64,000 nucleotides of DNA, from assembly GCA_013373205.1 (NCBI GenBank), contig JABXIG010000026.1:1-64000 (forward strand). The letters are read 5' to 3'. A program made the position numbers and the translations under genes. Under the pieces are notes generated by a model. It saw only the letters and a program-made list of their open reading frames with translations, did not search any database and was not told the DNA's origin. Shown in pieces: positions 19,317-28,289 of the stretch; position 1 is the first letter of the stretch, and each line of letters starts with the position of its first letter. This stretch comes from Methylocystaceae bacterium. Lineage in GTDB: Bacteria > Pseudomonadota > Alphaproteobacteria > Rhodospirillales > Terasakiellaceae.

Positions 19317-20711
19317 ATGAACCAATCGGTTGCGTCCCCCCTAAAGAATCCTACCTATCGGAACTTGTTTCTGGCTCAGGTGAGCTCGCTTGTGGGGACC
19401 GGACTCACTACCATTGCCTTGGCTTTGCTGGCTTTTGACATGGCCGCGGGCGATGCGGGAAAGGTATTGGGCACTGCTTTGGCGATCAAGATGGTGGCCT
19501 ATGTCTGTGTCGCGCCCATCGTGGGTGGATTCGCCCATTTATTGCCGCGAAAAGCCACATTGATTGTGCTGGACCTGTTGCGTGCCGGATTGATCTTGAC
19601 CCTGCCGTTTTTGTCCGAGGTCTGGCAGCTCTATGCGGTGATCTTTGCCGTCAATGTCTGTTCGGCCTGTTTTACCCCGCTGTTTCAATCGGTTATCCCC
19701 GATATTCTGCCCAATGAGGAACGCTACACCAAGGCGCTGTCCTATTCCCGTCTGGCCTATGATCTGGAGAATATGCTCAGCCCGACACTGGCGGCTTTGT
19801 TGTTGACCGTTTGGTCATTTGATCTGTTGTTCATGATCAATGGGGCAACCTTTTTACTGTCTGCCCTGTTGGTGGTGATGGCGGTGTTACCTGCATCGGC
19901 CATGGCGGAACGCGAGAACTCCATCTTGAACAATATCACCTTTGGGGTGAGGGCGTATCTTAAGACACCACGCTTACGCGGACTTTTGGCGCTGCATAGC
20001 GTGGTGGCTGTTGGCGGGGCCATGGTGATTGTGAATACGGTTGTCTATGTGCGCAGCTATCTGGGCTTGGGGGAAAGTGAAACCGCCAGCGTGATGATGG
20101 CTTCAGGCGCTGGCTCCATGCTGGTCGCGCTCTATCTGCCCAAGGTGTTAAAGACCGTGCCGGATCGCCCCTTGATGATCGCAGGCGGCAGCCTCATTGC
20201 CTCGGCGTTATTGTGGGGGATGACTATGCCGGGCCTGTGGGGTGTGGTGGGGATCTGGTTTGCGCTCGGCGCTGGTTGGTCCTTGATCCAGACGCCAGCG
20301 GCGCGTGTGGTGACCCGTTCCACCAGCGATGGGGATCGCGCTGCCTATTTCAGCGCGAATTTCGCGCTATCCCATGGGGCATGGTTTTTGGGCTATAGTC
20401 TGGCGGGCTGGCTGGGGGCTGAACTCGGCCTGTCGCAAACCTTTGCCTTGATGGCCGTGATCGCCTTTCTCATGACGCTCTGGTCCTTAAAACTCTGGCC
20501 GACCAACGACCCGGTTGTGGTGCCCCACACCCATGAAGCCCACACTCACAATCATCCGCATACCCACAAAGACAAACACCACGAACACCGCCACGAAGGC
20601 TGGGAAGGCCCCGAACCCCACGTCCACGAACACCGCCATAAAGAGGTCAAACACGCCCACCCTTTTGTGATCGACGCCCACCATATTCATTGGCCGGGGC
20701 CGGAGCGGTGA
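19317..20711 (+). CDS. MFS transporter with a histidine-rich C-terminal tail
   Basis: About 464 aa. A 12-helix major facilitator (about 1-400) with the start NPTYRNLFLAQVSSLVGTG resembles the MFS_3 / enterobactin-exporter-like group. A hydrophilic tail of about 65 residues follows, made largely of His-X-His pairs (HTHEAHTHNH, HKDKHHEHRHE). Such tails bind Zn, Ni or Co in metal transporters and chaperones; metal binding here is inferred. The ATG at 19317 begins the family-like sequence. An upstream extension to 19227 looks non-coding. The substrate is unknown. Confidence 0.85.
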   Translation: MNQSVASPLKNPTYRNLFLAQVSSLVGTGLTTIALALLAFDMAAGDAGKVLGTALAIKMVAYVCVAPIVGGFAHLLPRKATLIVLDLLRAGLILTLPFLSEVWQLYAVIFAVNVCSACFTPLFQSVIPDILPNEERYTKALSYSRLAYDLENMLSPTLAALLLTVWSFDLLFMINGATFLLSALLVVMAVLPASAMAERENSILNNITFGVRAYLKTPRLRGLLALHSVVAVGGAMVIVNTVVYVRSYLGLGESETASVMMASGAGSMLVALYLPKVLKTVPDRPLMIAGGSLIASALLWGMTMPGLWGVVGIWFALGAGWSLIQTPAARVVTRSTSDGDRAAYFSANFALSHGAWFLGYSLAGWLGAELGLSQTFALMAVIAFLMTLWSLKLWPTNDPVVVPHTHEAHTHNHPHTHKDKHHEHRHEGWEGPEPHVHEHRHKEVKHAHPFVIDAHHIHWPGPER

Positions 20712-20905
20712 GGGGGAAATTCGTATATATGCGCGTTTGTTATAGATTTGAAGGCATTGATTATACTTATCGCCGCAAGAAAAATAAGAATAATATAATT
20801 AAATAATTGATTTTATTGAATTATTTTCATTAAACTTTTACGTTTGACTTAAGTAATTCATTTTGGTATATTCATCTAAATGTTGTGTTAATTGTGTGAT
20901 GTAAG

Positions 20906-21628
20906 ATGAAAAAGAGAAGTCCAAGATCTCCAGCAATGTCATTACCTGTAGCTATCGAGAAAGCTGAGCAAATATATACGGCTGAAGGTGGAGTACACCC
21001 AATTCCGAATGATGTTGCAGCCAAACATTTAGGTTATTCTGGTGCGCGCAATGGCGCTGCTGCAACTGTGCTAGCAAGTATGAAATATTATGGACTACTA
21101 GTTAAAGCAAATGATGGTATGGTGTCGTTACCTAAAGAGTTTGTTGAGTTCAAGGTCGCTCCAAGTAATGCTATCAAAGTAGATATTATTTCAGGATGGT
21201 TTAAGTCACCGGCAATTTTTTCTGAACTATTAGAAGGCGGTGTTAGCTCGTTACCTTCCGATGAAACTCTAAAGTATACGCTTGTCAAGAAAGGTTTCTC
21301 ACCAAAATCAGCGGATGTTTGTTTGCAGGCCTTTAGAGAATCTTTAGAGTATATAAAAGACTTTAATGTATCAGATGAGTTTGAAGAAACAATATCGGAA
21401 ACTGTTTTAGATCAATCAGAATGTGTTGAAGAAGAGCCGCAAATAAAAAATTCAAATAACGTAGCAGTTAATCAAAATCCTGTTTTCGAACCATCTGATC
21501 ATATTCGGCTACCTGTAAATTTGAAGGATAACCGTATGGCATACATTGAATTTCCTAAGCCTTTTTTGCTAGCTGATAAGGAAAGATTGATTAAGTATAT
21601 TGAGCTGCAATTGGCAGATGATGAATAA
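20906..21628 (+). CDS. AT-rich orphan protein, possible winged-helix N-terminus
   Basis: A 240-aa soluble protein I cannot assign to a known function. The first 90 residues (AIEKAEQIYTAEGG, AAKHLGYSG, TVLASMKYYGLL) look like a DNA-binding winged-helix domain. The rest is mostly helical with an acidic linker (about 160-195). Base composition is visibly AT-richer than in the flanking genes, and the codons are AT-ending, which suggests recent acquisition. A strong terminator follows, so it is probably monocistronic. Confidence 0.75.
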   Translation: MKKRSPRSPAMSLPVAIEKAEQIYTAEGGVHPIPNDVAAKHLGYSGARNGAAATVLASMKYYGLLVKANDGMVSLPKEFVEFKVAPSNAIKVDIISGWFKSPAIFSELLEGGVSSLPSDETLKYTLVKKGFSPKSADVCLQAFRESLEYIKDFNVSDEFEETISETVLDQSECVEEEPQIKNSNNVAVNQNPVFEPSDHIRLPVNLKDNRMAYIEFPKPFLLADKERLIKYIELQLADDE

Positions 21629-21632
21629 GAAA

Positions 21633-21670
21633 AACCTAGCGCAGTTGCACCTGCGCTAGGTTAAATTTCT
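21633..21670 (+). terminator. Rho-independent terminator after the AT-rich orphan
   Basis: A perfect 12-bp stem AACCTAGCGCAG (21633-21644) pairs with 21651-21662 around a 6-base loop. AAATTTCTT follows. Confidence 0.8.
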
Positions 21671-21771
21671 TAGCAGGACAAAGGTTTCATCCTCGCTAAG
21701 GCCGGAAAGTCCAGCCGTAAGTTAACATAGTCTGGATTAAATTTCTTTCGGTGTCAAGAGAAGCCCAAGTT

Positions 21772-21915
21772 ATGAGGCGTATTATGTCACATCGTGCCGC
21801 ACCTAAGGGCTATCGCTGGGTTTTTTGCAAAAGCATTAAGCATTGGCGTACCGGAAAGCGTGTATTTCGTAAAAATGGCGGTTGTTTTTCATTTTTAGTA
21901 AAAGATAAGCGCTAA
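21772..21915 (+). CDS. Small basic hypothetical protein (47 aa)
   Basis: An intact 47-codon frame starting MRRIMSHRAA and ending VKDKR. It is very basic, with aromatic residues (GYRWVFCKS, KHWRTGKRVF) and two cysteines. It is preceded by about 100 bases that can fold into two hairpins. No family recognised. It could be a nucleic-acid-binding micro-protein, or a chance frame. Confidence 0.5.
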   Translation: MRRIMSHRAAPKGYRWVFCKSIKHWRTGKRVFRKNGGCFSFLVKDKR

Positions 21916-21921
21916 ATACAA

Positions 21922-21946
21922 ATGGGGTGAAGGTCGCTTCGCCCCA
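21922..21946. terminator. Hairpin between convergent genes
   Basis: An 11-bp stem (ATGGGGTGAAG with one G-U pair against CTTCGCCCCAT) around a 4-base loop. It lies between the 47-aa gene and the end of GMP reductase. T-rich bases on both sides are modest, so it may be a weak bidirectional terminator. Confidence 0.5.
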
Positions 21947-21965
21947 TAACTGTCAATAATTTTTA

Positions 21966-23081
21966 TCAAGACTTCCCAAACACCTCATTAATTTGCTGAC
22001 TAACCGTCACGAAGGTGGTGCGTTTGGACAGTTCTTTCAAACTCTGCGCCCCGACATAGGTGCAGGTGGAGCGTACGCCGCCTAAAATCTCGGTGAGGGT
22101 GTTTTCGACCGCGCCGCGGTAGGGGATTTCGACGCGTTTGCCTTCGCTCGCGCGGTATTTCGCCACACCGCCATAGTGTTTGTTCATGGCCGTATCGGAC
22201 GACATGCCATAGAATTCGAGGAATTTTTCTTCGCGGATGATTTGTTTGCCGTCTGCGTCCAATTCATTGGTCAGGTAGCGACGGGTGAGCACGTCGCCGT
22301 TACATTCATCATGGCCCGCCAGCATCCCGCCGAGCATGACAAAATCTGCCCCGCCTGCAAAGGCTTTGGCCACATCACCGGGGACCGTGCAGCCGCCATC
22401 GGCACAGACAAGGCCTTTCAGCCCGTGGGCGGCATCGGCGCATTCGATCACAGCAGACAGTTGCGGAAAGCCCACGCCTGTCATTTTGCGCGTCGTACAG
22501 ACGGAACCGGGGCCAATGCCGACCTTGACGATATCCGCACCGGAAATGATCAGCTGTTCGGTCATTTCCCCCGTGACCACATTGCCCGCCATGATGACGG
22601 CGTCTTTGTGGGTCTTACGGATACGTTCGACGATACGGGCAAAGCGTTCACTGTAGCCGTTTGCCACATCCAGACAGATGAAGACGGGTTCGCCTTCGGG
22701 GCGCTTGGCGGCGAGTTTCATGGCTTCGTCGAGATTTTCCACATCCTGTTCATTGATGCCGAAAGAAAAGAACGTACGGTTCCACGGGTTGATCCCGGCT
22801 TTGGGGGCGGTTTCTTCAAAGAAGGTTTGATAATCGCTTTGGGCATAAAATTTATGCAGGGCTGTCATTGCGCCATGTTTGGCAAGGGCCTGGGCCATGT
22901 CAAAGGTGCCGACTGTATCCATATTGGCGGCAATCAACGGCACACCTTTCCAGACCCCTTCAGCATGGGGAAAGCGGAATTCGCGTTCCATATCAACTTC
23001 GGAACGTGACAGCAAATCAGATCGTTTGGGACGAATGAGAACGTTTTTATAGTCAAGTTTGACTTCGGTATCGATACGCAT
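21966..23081 (-). CDS. guaC: GMP reductase
   Basis: About 371 aa. NADPH-dependent conversion of GMP to IMP in purine salvage. It belongs to the IMPDH/GMPR barrel family but has no CBS pair. The catalytic cysteine lies in [17 protein letters not shown], followed by the GuaC-type [18 protein letters not shown] and a [15 protein letters not shown] block. I prefer the ATG at 23081 ([21 protein letters not shown]) to a TTG at 23102. Single gene, convergent with the small upstream frame. Confidence 0.95.
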   Translation of the reverse strand: MRIDTEVKLDYKNVLIRPKRSDLLSRSEVDMEREFRFPHAEGVWKGVPLIAANMDTVGTFDMAQALAKHGAMTALHKFYAQSDYQTFFEETAPKAGINPWNRTFFSFGINEQDVENLDEAMKLAAKRPEGEPVFICLDVANGYSERFARIVERIRKTHKDAVIMAGNVVTGEMTEQLIISGADIVKVGIGPGSVCTTRKMTGVGFPQLSAVIECADAAHGLKGLVCADGGCTVPGDVAKAFAGGADFVMLGGMLAGHDECNGDVLTRRYLTNELDADGKQIIREEKFLEFYGMSSDTAMNKHYGGVAKYRASEGKRVEIPYRGAVENTLTEILGGVRSTCTYVGAQSLKELSKRTTFVTVSQQINEVFGKS

Positions 23082-23160
23082 GTGGCGTGCAGCCCTTTTC
23101 AAGAGTTATATGATGGCACCGATTTCAAAGACTATCACTGTCTTGACCAAATGGACAAGA

Positions 23161-23221
23161 ATAAAAAAATGCGCCTCACGATCACAAGGAGTATCAGGGG
23201 GGAAGTGATCGTAAGGCGCAT
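23161..23221 (-). terminator. Rho-independent terminator of the small heat-shock gene
   Basis: A 17-bp stem with one mismatch (23169-23185 against 23205-23221). On the minus strand it is followed by a run of seven T (23162-23168 region). It lies 40 bases after the hsp20 stop codon. Confidence 0.85.
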
Positions 23222-23260
23222 CCAGTAACACTGGAATCTAGGGAGGGGAGAGTGTGCAGG

Positions 23261-23725
23261 TTAGGCTGCGTTTGATTCCAGTGCTTTCATCTTGGAGGTT
23301 GAAATTTCGATTTTGCGCGGTTTCAGGCTTTGCGGCACTTCGCGTACAAGATCGATGTTTAACAGGCCATTGTCCATGCTGGCGCCGACGACTTTGACAT
23401 GGTCTGCCAGTTCAAAGCGACGTTCAAAGGCGCGTCGGGCAATGCCACGATGGAGGTATTCTTTCTCTTCTGCTTCTTCCGTTTTGGCTTGTGCAGAAAC
23501 CACCAGACTGTTTTCTTTTGCGGTGATTTCCAGATCATTTTGGTCAAAGCCCGCAACGGCAAGTGTGATGCGGTAGCTGTCTTCGCCAGACACTTCGATG
23601 TCATAGGGCGGATAAGCGTTGGCGGCATTGTCTAAGCGTGTGGCTTGATCAAGGGCGCGTTGCATACGTTCAAATCCGATGGAAGAGCGAAACAGGGGTG
23701 ATAAGTCAAAATTTTGCATTGTCAT
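23261..23725 (-). CDS. Small heat-shock protein, Hsp20/IbpA family
   Basis: A 154-aa alpha-crystallin chaperone that holds unfolding proteins. The N-terminus NFDLSPLFRSSIGFERM is typical of class A alphaproteobacterial sHsps. The core domain (about 38-130) contains YRITLAVAGF, RGIARRAFERRFELADHV and the conserved GLLNIDL. A structured leader with ROSE-like features precedes it, and a strong terminator follows. Confidence 0.95.
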   Translation of the reverse strand: MTMQNFDLSPLFRSSIGFERMQRALDQATRLDNAANAYPPYDIEVSGEDSYRITLAVAGFDQNDLEITAKENSLVVSAQAKTEEAEEKEYLHRGIARRAFERRFELADHVKVVGASMDNGLLNIDLVREVPQSLKPRKIEISTSKMKALESNAA

Positions 23726-23790
23726 ATTCTCCTATGAGCAACATGAGGTTTCATCAATCATGTGGCCTTCCCAATGTGGGCAAGGCCTTA
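23726..23790 (-). promoter_or_regulatory. ROSE-like RNA thermometer in the hsp20 leader
   Basis: The last leader segment reads TTGCT, four bases, then AGGAG just before the ATG. This is the ROSE arrangement in which UUGCU pairs with the Shine-Dalgarno site. Upstream are a CATGA/TCATG hairpin and a stable GGCCTT.CCC / GGG.AAGGCC hairpin (23764-23787). The folds were drawn by hand; no energy was computed. Confidence 0.55.
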
Positions 23791-23902
23791 AAAACAAGCG
23801 TGTTTGAAACGTTTAGACCCGCTTTGCGGCGCCTAATTCATCGCTTGTGTATAGGAGTTAGGAAGGTGTTTTTTGGCCCGCAAGGGGTGGATTTGAAAAA
23901 AA

Positions 23903-25150
23903 TTAATTATCGCCAAATAATTCAAGGTGCCAGGAAAGTTCATCTTCATTTAACGGGAAATCACCATCTTCTGTGGCCTTGAGAAGATTGTTAATCGGCA
24001 TTTTCGCAAGTTTGAACTGAATAGATTCCCCGGTATGGGCACTTAGGCCTGCTTTCCAGGCAAGGGCCATGATGCCTTTTCCACTGTGGGAGGCTAAGAT
24101 CTTTTTCACCGTGACGCGGCGCATGTCTGCCATAACGGCCAATGCACTTGTCGCACACAGCCATTCATTGTCATCAATCAAGCTGAGCAGTTTGTCTTCA
24201 TCCAGTTCGCCTGCTTCTTTTAAAGCGCGCATGTCATCAATGGGATCTGACTCTTCTTCTCTGGCGGGCTCGTCACTATCAATGCGTTTTTTAACCTGTT
24301 CCTCGATGGTTTCCATAACTTCATCGGACAGGTCTTGTCGTTTGCGCAAAGAAGCAAGCAGCGTATCTGCCAGAAAATGGGCCATGCGCTTGGCAGCATT
24401 GTTGCTCAGTTTGGGGCGCGCGACCAGTGGTTCATGCCAGACTTTTGTTGTTTCGGCGCGTTCCACCAGCATGTCCAAGGTATCTTCGCGAATTTGGGCG
24501 CTTTGGTTTGATAACAGATCGGTGATGGCGCTTTCTTCATCGCTGGCAATGACGGCATCTGAAATAACTTCAGAAACGGACTTTCTTTTTGAAATGGCAT
24601 TGAGCGCACCGCTTGGATGGCTTGACGTGATGATTTCCAACAGGTCATCATCACTCAGAACAGGTGAAAATTGCAAAACAGGACCTGCAACGACCAGTTC
24701 CATGTCTGTTGCCAGATGTTTGATGATGTCACCGGGAGCATCAACCACATCTTTCAGAGTTTCAGACAGAATCTGGCGAACCCGTGTCGCTTGGTCGCGA
24801 GACAGGATTTTCAGGGCTTCATAAGCCAAATCCTGGATTTTGCTGTTGAGGACTGCATTGGCATCGCGGGAGTTTCTGGCGACTTTCTCGACAAGGTCCA
24901 TACGCACGGATTCTTCATCGTCATGCGCCAGCAACATGTCTGCCTGTTGGGGAGTCGCCGGGTTGGTCGCAATTATTCTTCGAACTTCACTTGCATCATC
25001 TTCTGCAAGGAAATAGAGAATCTCAGGTTTAATATCCTGACGTTCTGCAAGTTGGCAGCGAATCGATAAATCTTCGCTTGCGGCAAGCTTTTGCATCTCT
25101 TGATAGGAGAGCGTGTCTTTCAAGACGAGTTTTTTATCAGAATCGCTCAT
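23903..25150 (-). CDS. DUF2336 domain protein
   Basis: A 415-aa cytoplasmic, almost wholly alpha-helical protein of the DUF2336 family, which is common in Rhodospirillales. HEAT-like repeats are visible as recurring 'LAEDDASEVRRIIA', 'LLAHDDEESVRMDLVEKVA' and 'ILSRDQATRVRQILSETL' units in the first half. An acidic linker (around 290-300) leads to the C-terminal part. Function unknown; the repeat structure suggests protein binding. Single gene, separated from rpmE by a terminator. Confidence 0.85.
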   Translation of the reverse strand: MSDSDKKLVLKDTLSYQEMQKLAASEDLSIRCQLAERQDIKPEILYFLAEDDASEVRRIIATNPATPQQADMLLAHDDEESVRMDLVEKVARNSRDANAVLNSKIQDLAYEALKILSRDQATRVRQILSETLKDVVDAPGDIIKHLATDMELVVAGPVLQFSPVLSDDDLLEIITSSHPSGALNAISKRKSVSEVISDAVIASDEESAITDLLSNQSAQIREDTLDMLVERAETTKVWHEPLVARPKLSNNAAKRMAHFLADTLLASLRKRQDLSDEVMETIEEQVKKRIDSDEPAREEESDPIDDMRALKEAGELDEDKLLSLIDDNEWLCATSALAVMADMRRVTVKKILASHSGKGIMALAWKAGLSAHTGESIQFKLAKMPINNLLKATEDGDFPLNEDELSWHLELFGDN

Positions 25151-25224
25151 ATGACTATTTGTGATTTCAACCTCAAGAAAGGTTATAGTGCAACGGCTTG
25201 TGTTTTAGTTCAACCCGATAAAAA

Positions 25225-25260
25225 AAAGCGGCGGAACTTTTTTCAAGTCCGCCGCTTTTT
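25225..25260. terminator. Bidirectional Rho-independent terminator (rpmE)
   Basis: A GC-rich stem (AAGCGGCGG..ACTT with AAGTCCGCCGCTT, one bulge) flanked by A-runs on the left and T-runs on the right. It ends rpmE transcripts on the minus strand. Confidence 0.85.
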
Positions 25261-25299
25261 GTACGATTGTCCCGACAAGGGAACGGGAGAACCCGTGCC

Positions 25300-25521
25300 T
25301 TATTTGATGCCGAAGTTGGAGAAACGCTTGTTGAATTTCGCCAATTGGCCCCCGGAGTCGAGCAGGCGGTGAACGCCAGTCCAAGCCGGGTGAGATTTCG
25401 GGTCGATGTCCAGTTTCATCACGTCGCCCGGTTTACCCCAAGTGGAACGGGTTGTGAACGTGGTACCGTCTGTCATTTGAACAGTGATTTCGTGGTAGTC
25501 TGGGTGGATGTCTTTTTGCAT
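25300..25521 (-). CDS. rpmE: 50S ribosomal protein L31
   Basis: A 73-aa L31, starting [19 protein letters not shown]. It lacks the CxxC zinc motif, as in the cysteine-free (C-) form common in alphaproteobacteria. The stretch [14 protein letters not shown] and the RFSNFG tail are typical. Monocistronic, with a strong terminator after it. Confidence 0.96.
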   Translation of the reverse strand: MQKDIHPDYHEITVQMTDGTTFTTRSTWGKPGDVMKLDIDPKSHPAWTGVHRLLDSGGQLAKFNKRFSNFGIK

Positions 25522-25713
25522 AATCGTCTCAATAATTCTTGTCGCAACAATAGGCTCACGACTTAAGTTGTCGGGAAAACGAGGCGCTTATATAACGAGA
25601 TTGGAGAGACTGTGCAAGGCATTCTTTTCATATTTCTGTAATTCACCTTGTGAATGGGGCGATGCATTGTTATATCCCCATAAATTGTTGATGTAAAAAA
25701 GCAGGAAAAAACC

Positions 25714-26022
25714 ATGTCTCTTGATGAAAGCCAGTTCCACGAAATCGCAGACACGTTCCTTGATGAACTGTTTGACCATCTTGATGAGCAAATCGGCGAC
25801 AGAGCCGATGTGGATATGGAAGACGGGATCTTGAATGTGGAACTGGATGCAGGTGGTACCTACATCATCAATAAACATGCCCCGAACAAACAAATCTGGC
25901 TGGCGTCGCCCAAAAGCGGGGCGAGCCACTATGAATATAAAGACGAGCGCTGGATCGGGACACGTGATGGCGCTGATTTACAAAACCGACTGGCAGAAGA
26001 ATTAAACGTGACCCTGTCATGA
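25714..26022 (+). CDS. cyaY: Iron donor protein CyaY (frataxin)
   Basis: A 102-aa bacterial frataxin that regulates or supplies iron for Fe-S cluster assembly. The acidic first helix (ESQFHEIADTFLDELFDHLDE) and the beta-sheet with NKHAPNKQIWLASPKSG are diagnostic; ERWIGTRDG follows. Its stop overlaps the asparaginase start by 4 bases. Confidence 0.93.
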   Translation: MSLDESQFHEIADTFLDELFDHLDEQIGDRADVDMEDGILNVELDAGGTYIINKHAPNKQIWLASPKSGASHYEYKDERWIGTRDGADLQNRLAEELNVTLS

Positions 26023-27020
26023 ACCCGGTTCTGGTCGAGGTGTTGCGCGGATCATTGGTCGAAAGCCAGCATCGCGGGGCCTTTTGTGTGGTGGACGCAC
26101 AGGGCGATGTCGTCTTGTCTATGGGGGATATCGAAAGCCCCGTCTATCCACGTTCCAGTGTCAAGGCTATGCAGGCCGTTGTGATGATGGAAAGTGGCGC
26201 TGCGGACGCGTTTAATTTTACGGATGAAGAAATTGCACTGGCCTGTTCGTCACATGGTGGGGAAGTTCAGCATATTGGCATGGTGCAATCCATGCTCAAT
26301 AAAATGGGGCTGACAAAAGACTTGATAAAATGCGGTCCCAGTTGGCCCATGAACATTGAAGCCGGACGCCATCTTGCCATGGAAGGGGAAAGCCCGAATG
26401 TCCTGCATAATTGCTGTTCAGGTAAACATGCTGGTTTTCTGGCGCACCTCAAACATAACAAGATTAATCCGGTCGGCTATACCGAACCAGACCATGCATT
26501 ACAGAAAGAGATCAAGGCAGTTATCGAAGATCTGTGTGAGGTCGATTTGGACATAGCCCCGCTTGGTATCGATGGTTGTGCCATTCCTACATGGGCGATC
26601 CCTTTAAAAAATCTGGCCCTTGGGTTTTCTAAATTCGCCAAAAATGAAGGACGGGTGTCTAAGAAACGCGCAGCGGTCATGCAGCGCATAACAAAAGCGA
26701 TCTTTAGCGCTCCTTTCATGGTGGCCGGGACGGATCGATATTGTACCCGAATGATGCAGGCTTTTCCTGAACGTGTCTTTGCCAAAGTTGGGGCAGAAGG
26801 GGTCTTTACCTCGTTCCTGCCAGAAAAAGGCTATGGCATTGCGGTTAAATGTGATGACGGCACTTATCGCGGGGCCGAGATTATTTTAAGTGCAGTTTTG
26901 GTAAAGTTGGGGGTGTTCAGTCCTGAAGACTTTATCAAGGCAGGTGTTGGTGATTTGTTGGAATTACCGATCACCAATCGCAATGGCAAGCTTGTCGGAG
27001 TGGCGCGTCCTGCCTTTTAG
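26019..27020 (+). CDS. Asparaginase II family protein
   Basis: A 333-aa L-asparaginase of the Rhizobium etli AnsA type (not the E. coli type I/II fold). Visible blocks are the SSVK motif near residue 46, CSSHGGE, HNCCSGKHAGFLA and IDGCAIPTWA. The conserved cysteines and lysine suit the zinc-linked active site of this family. It overlaps cyaY by 4 bases and, at its other end, the convergent MFS gene by 4 bases. Confidence 0.9.
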   Translation: MNPVLVEVLRGSLVESQHRGAFCVVDAQGDVVLSMGDIESPVYPRSSVKAMQAVVMMESGAADAFNFTDEEIALACSSHGGEVQHIGMVQSMLNKMGLTKDLIKCGPSWPMNIEAGRHLAMEGESPNVLHNCCSGKHAGFLAHLKHNKINPVGYTEPDHALQKEIKAVIEDLCEVDLDIAPLGIDGCAIPTWAIPLKNLALGFSKFAKNEGRVSKKRAAVMQRITKAIFSAPFMVAGTDRYCTRMMQAFPERVFAKVGAEGVFTSFLPEKGYGIAVKCDDGTYRGAEIILSAVLVKLGVFSPEDFIKAGVGDLLELPITNRNGKLVGVARPAF

Positions 27021-28207
27021 GCTTTGCTGGTTTTCGGGGCGCGTTGTTCTTTTAATTTCATAAAAGCGATCAGGGTGACAACCATCATCACGCCCATCCC
27101 GGTATAATAAGGCATATCACGACCCAGCTGAGCAAAGAGAATACCCGCAAGGATCGGCCCAAGAACGCGGGCAAGTGTGGCGGCAGACCGGCTCGCACCC
27201 ATCACACCACCACGTTCTGTTTCGCCCGCTTCAAAGGAAATGAGACTATTCAGTGAAGGAGTCGATAAGGCAAAGCCGATGGCAAGGATCGTGGTGGCCC
27301 CCATCAGGGTAGGGATGCTGTGACTAAAGGGGATCAGGCCCAGACCAATCCCCAAGAACAAGCTGCCGATAATCACCAGTTTGCCTTCACCATATTTCTT
27401 AGACAAGCGACCGATCAGCCCGCCTTGGATCATGGCACTAACGATTCCTAAGAAAGCGAAGAGATAGCCATTCTGTTCTGGGCCCCAGTTGAATTCCCGC
27501 CTTGTCCACATGGCAAAGGTGGTTTCCATCCCTGCAAAGACAAAGGTGCACAGGAAGGACAGGCCGATTAAAAGGCCCAAGCGCGGGCGTAACAGGGTTT
27601 CGAAAAAAGACTGCCAGTGTTTGCGCGGCGGCAGGGTGGCGATTTTTTGTCGCGCTTCAATAGAAAGCGATTCTTTTAATTTAAAGATCGCCAGCATAAA
27701 GGCCAGTGTGGATAGACCTGCCGCACAAAGCGCAGGAAGCTGAAAGTTGGCATTTGCCGCATCCGGTCCGGCAAGTATGCCGCCAATGGCTGGTCCGGCA
27801 ATAAAGCCCAGACCAAAGGCTGCCCCGATGACGCCCATGCCCTTGGCACGGTTTTCCGGGGTGGTGATATCGGCGATATAAGCAAAGGCCGTCGCGATAT
27901 TACCCGCCATGAAGCCATTAAAGGCACGGGCCATAAACAGCATTATCAGGGTTTCGGCAAAACCGAGCCAGACATAGGTTATGATAGAGCCCAGTAAGGA
28001 TAAAAGAAGCACTGGACGCCGACCATATCGATCACTTAAGCGTCCCAACACAGGGGCGGAGATTAGCTGCGTGATGGAATAGGTTGCCAAAAGCAAGGTC
28101 ACTACATCGGGTGTGGCCTGAAAATGTTCCCCAAAGAAAGGCAGCAGGGGAATGACAATGCCAAATCCAACAAGATCGATAAAAACAACAAAGAATAACA
28201 CGAGCAT
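27017..28207 (-). CDS. MFS drug:H+ antiporter (TetA-like)
   Basis: A 396-aa 12-helix transporter of the DHA1 group. The start LFFVVFIDLVGFGIVIPLLPFF and the loop motif GRLSDRYGRRPVLL match tetracycline and multidrug exporters; RAKGMGVIGAAFGLGFIAGPAIGG is antiporter motif C. It is probably an efflux pump; the substrate is unknown. Confidence 0.88.
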   Translation of the reverse strand: MLVLFFVVFIDLVGFGIVIPLLPFFGEHFQATPDVVTLLLATYSITQLISAPVLGRLSDRYGRRPVLLLSLLGSIITYVWLGFAETLIMLFMARAFNGFMAGNIATAFAYIADITTPENRAKGMGVIGAAFGLGFIAGPAIGGILAGPDAANANFQLPALCAAGLSTLAFMLAIFKLKESLSIEARQKIATLPPRKHWQSFFETLLRPRLGLLIGLSFLCTFVFAGMETTFAMWTRREFNWGPEQNGYLFAFLGIVSAMIQGGLIGRLSKKYGEGKLVIIGSLFLGIGLGLIPFSHSIPTLMGATTILAIGFALSTPSLNSLISFEAGETERGGVMGASRSAATLARVLGPILAGILFAQLGRDMPYYTGMGVMMVVTLIAFMKLKEQRAPKTSKA

Positions 28208-28289
28208 GTTGGGGGGCTTCCTGTTCTATCCTAAAAGAGGGGTGATGCCTTATGGCGAAAGAATTTGGCTGAATAAGGGCAGTGATGTT

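Noticed and set aside
22176-23009. Long open frame antisense to guaC
   Set aside because: The opposite strand encodes a full GMP reductase with active-site motifs. The antisense frame is a by-product of codon usage.
24069-24824. Ser-rich long frame antisense to the DUF2336 gene
   Set aside because: Low-complexity product typical of a reverse-complement shadow. DUF2336 on the minus strand is the better gene.
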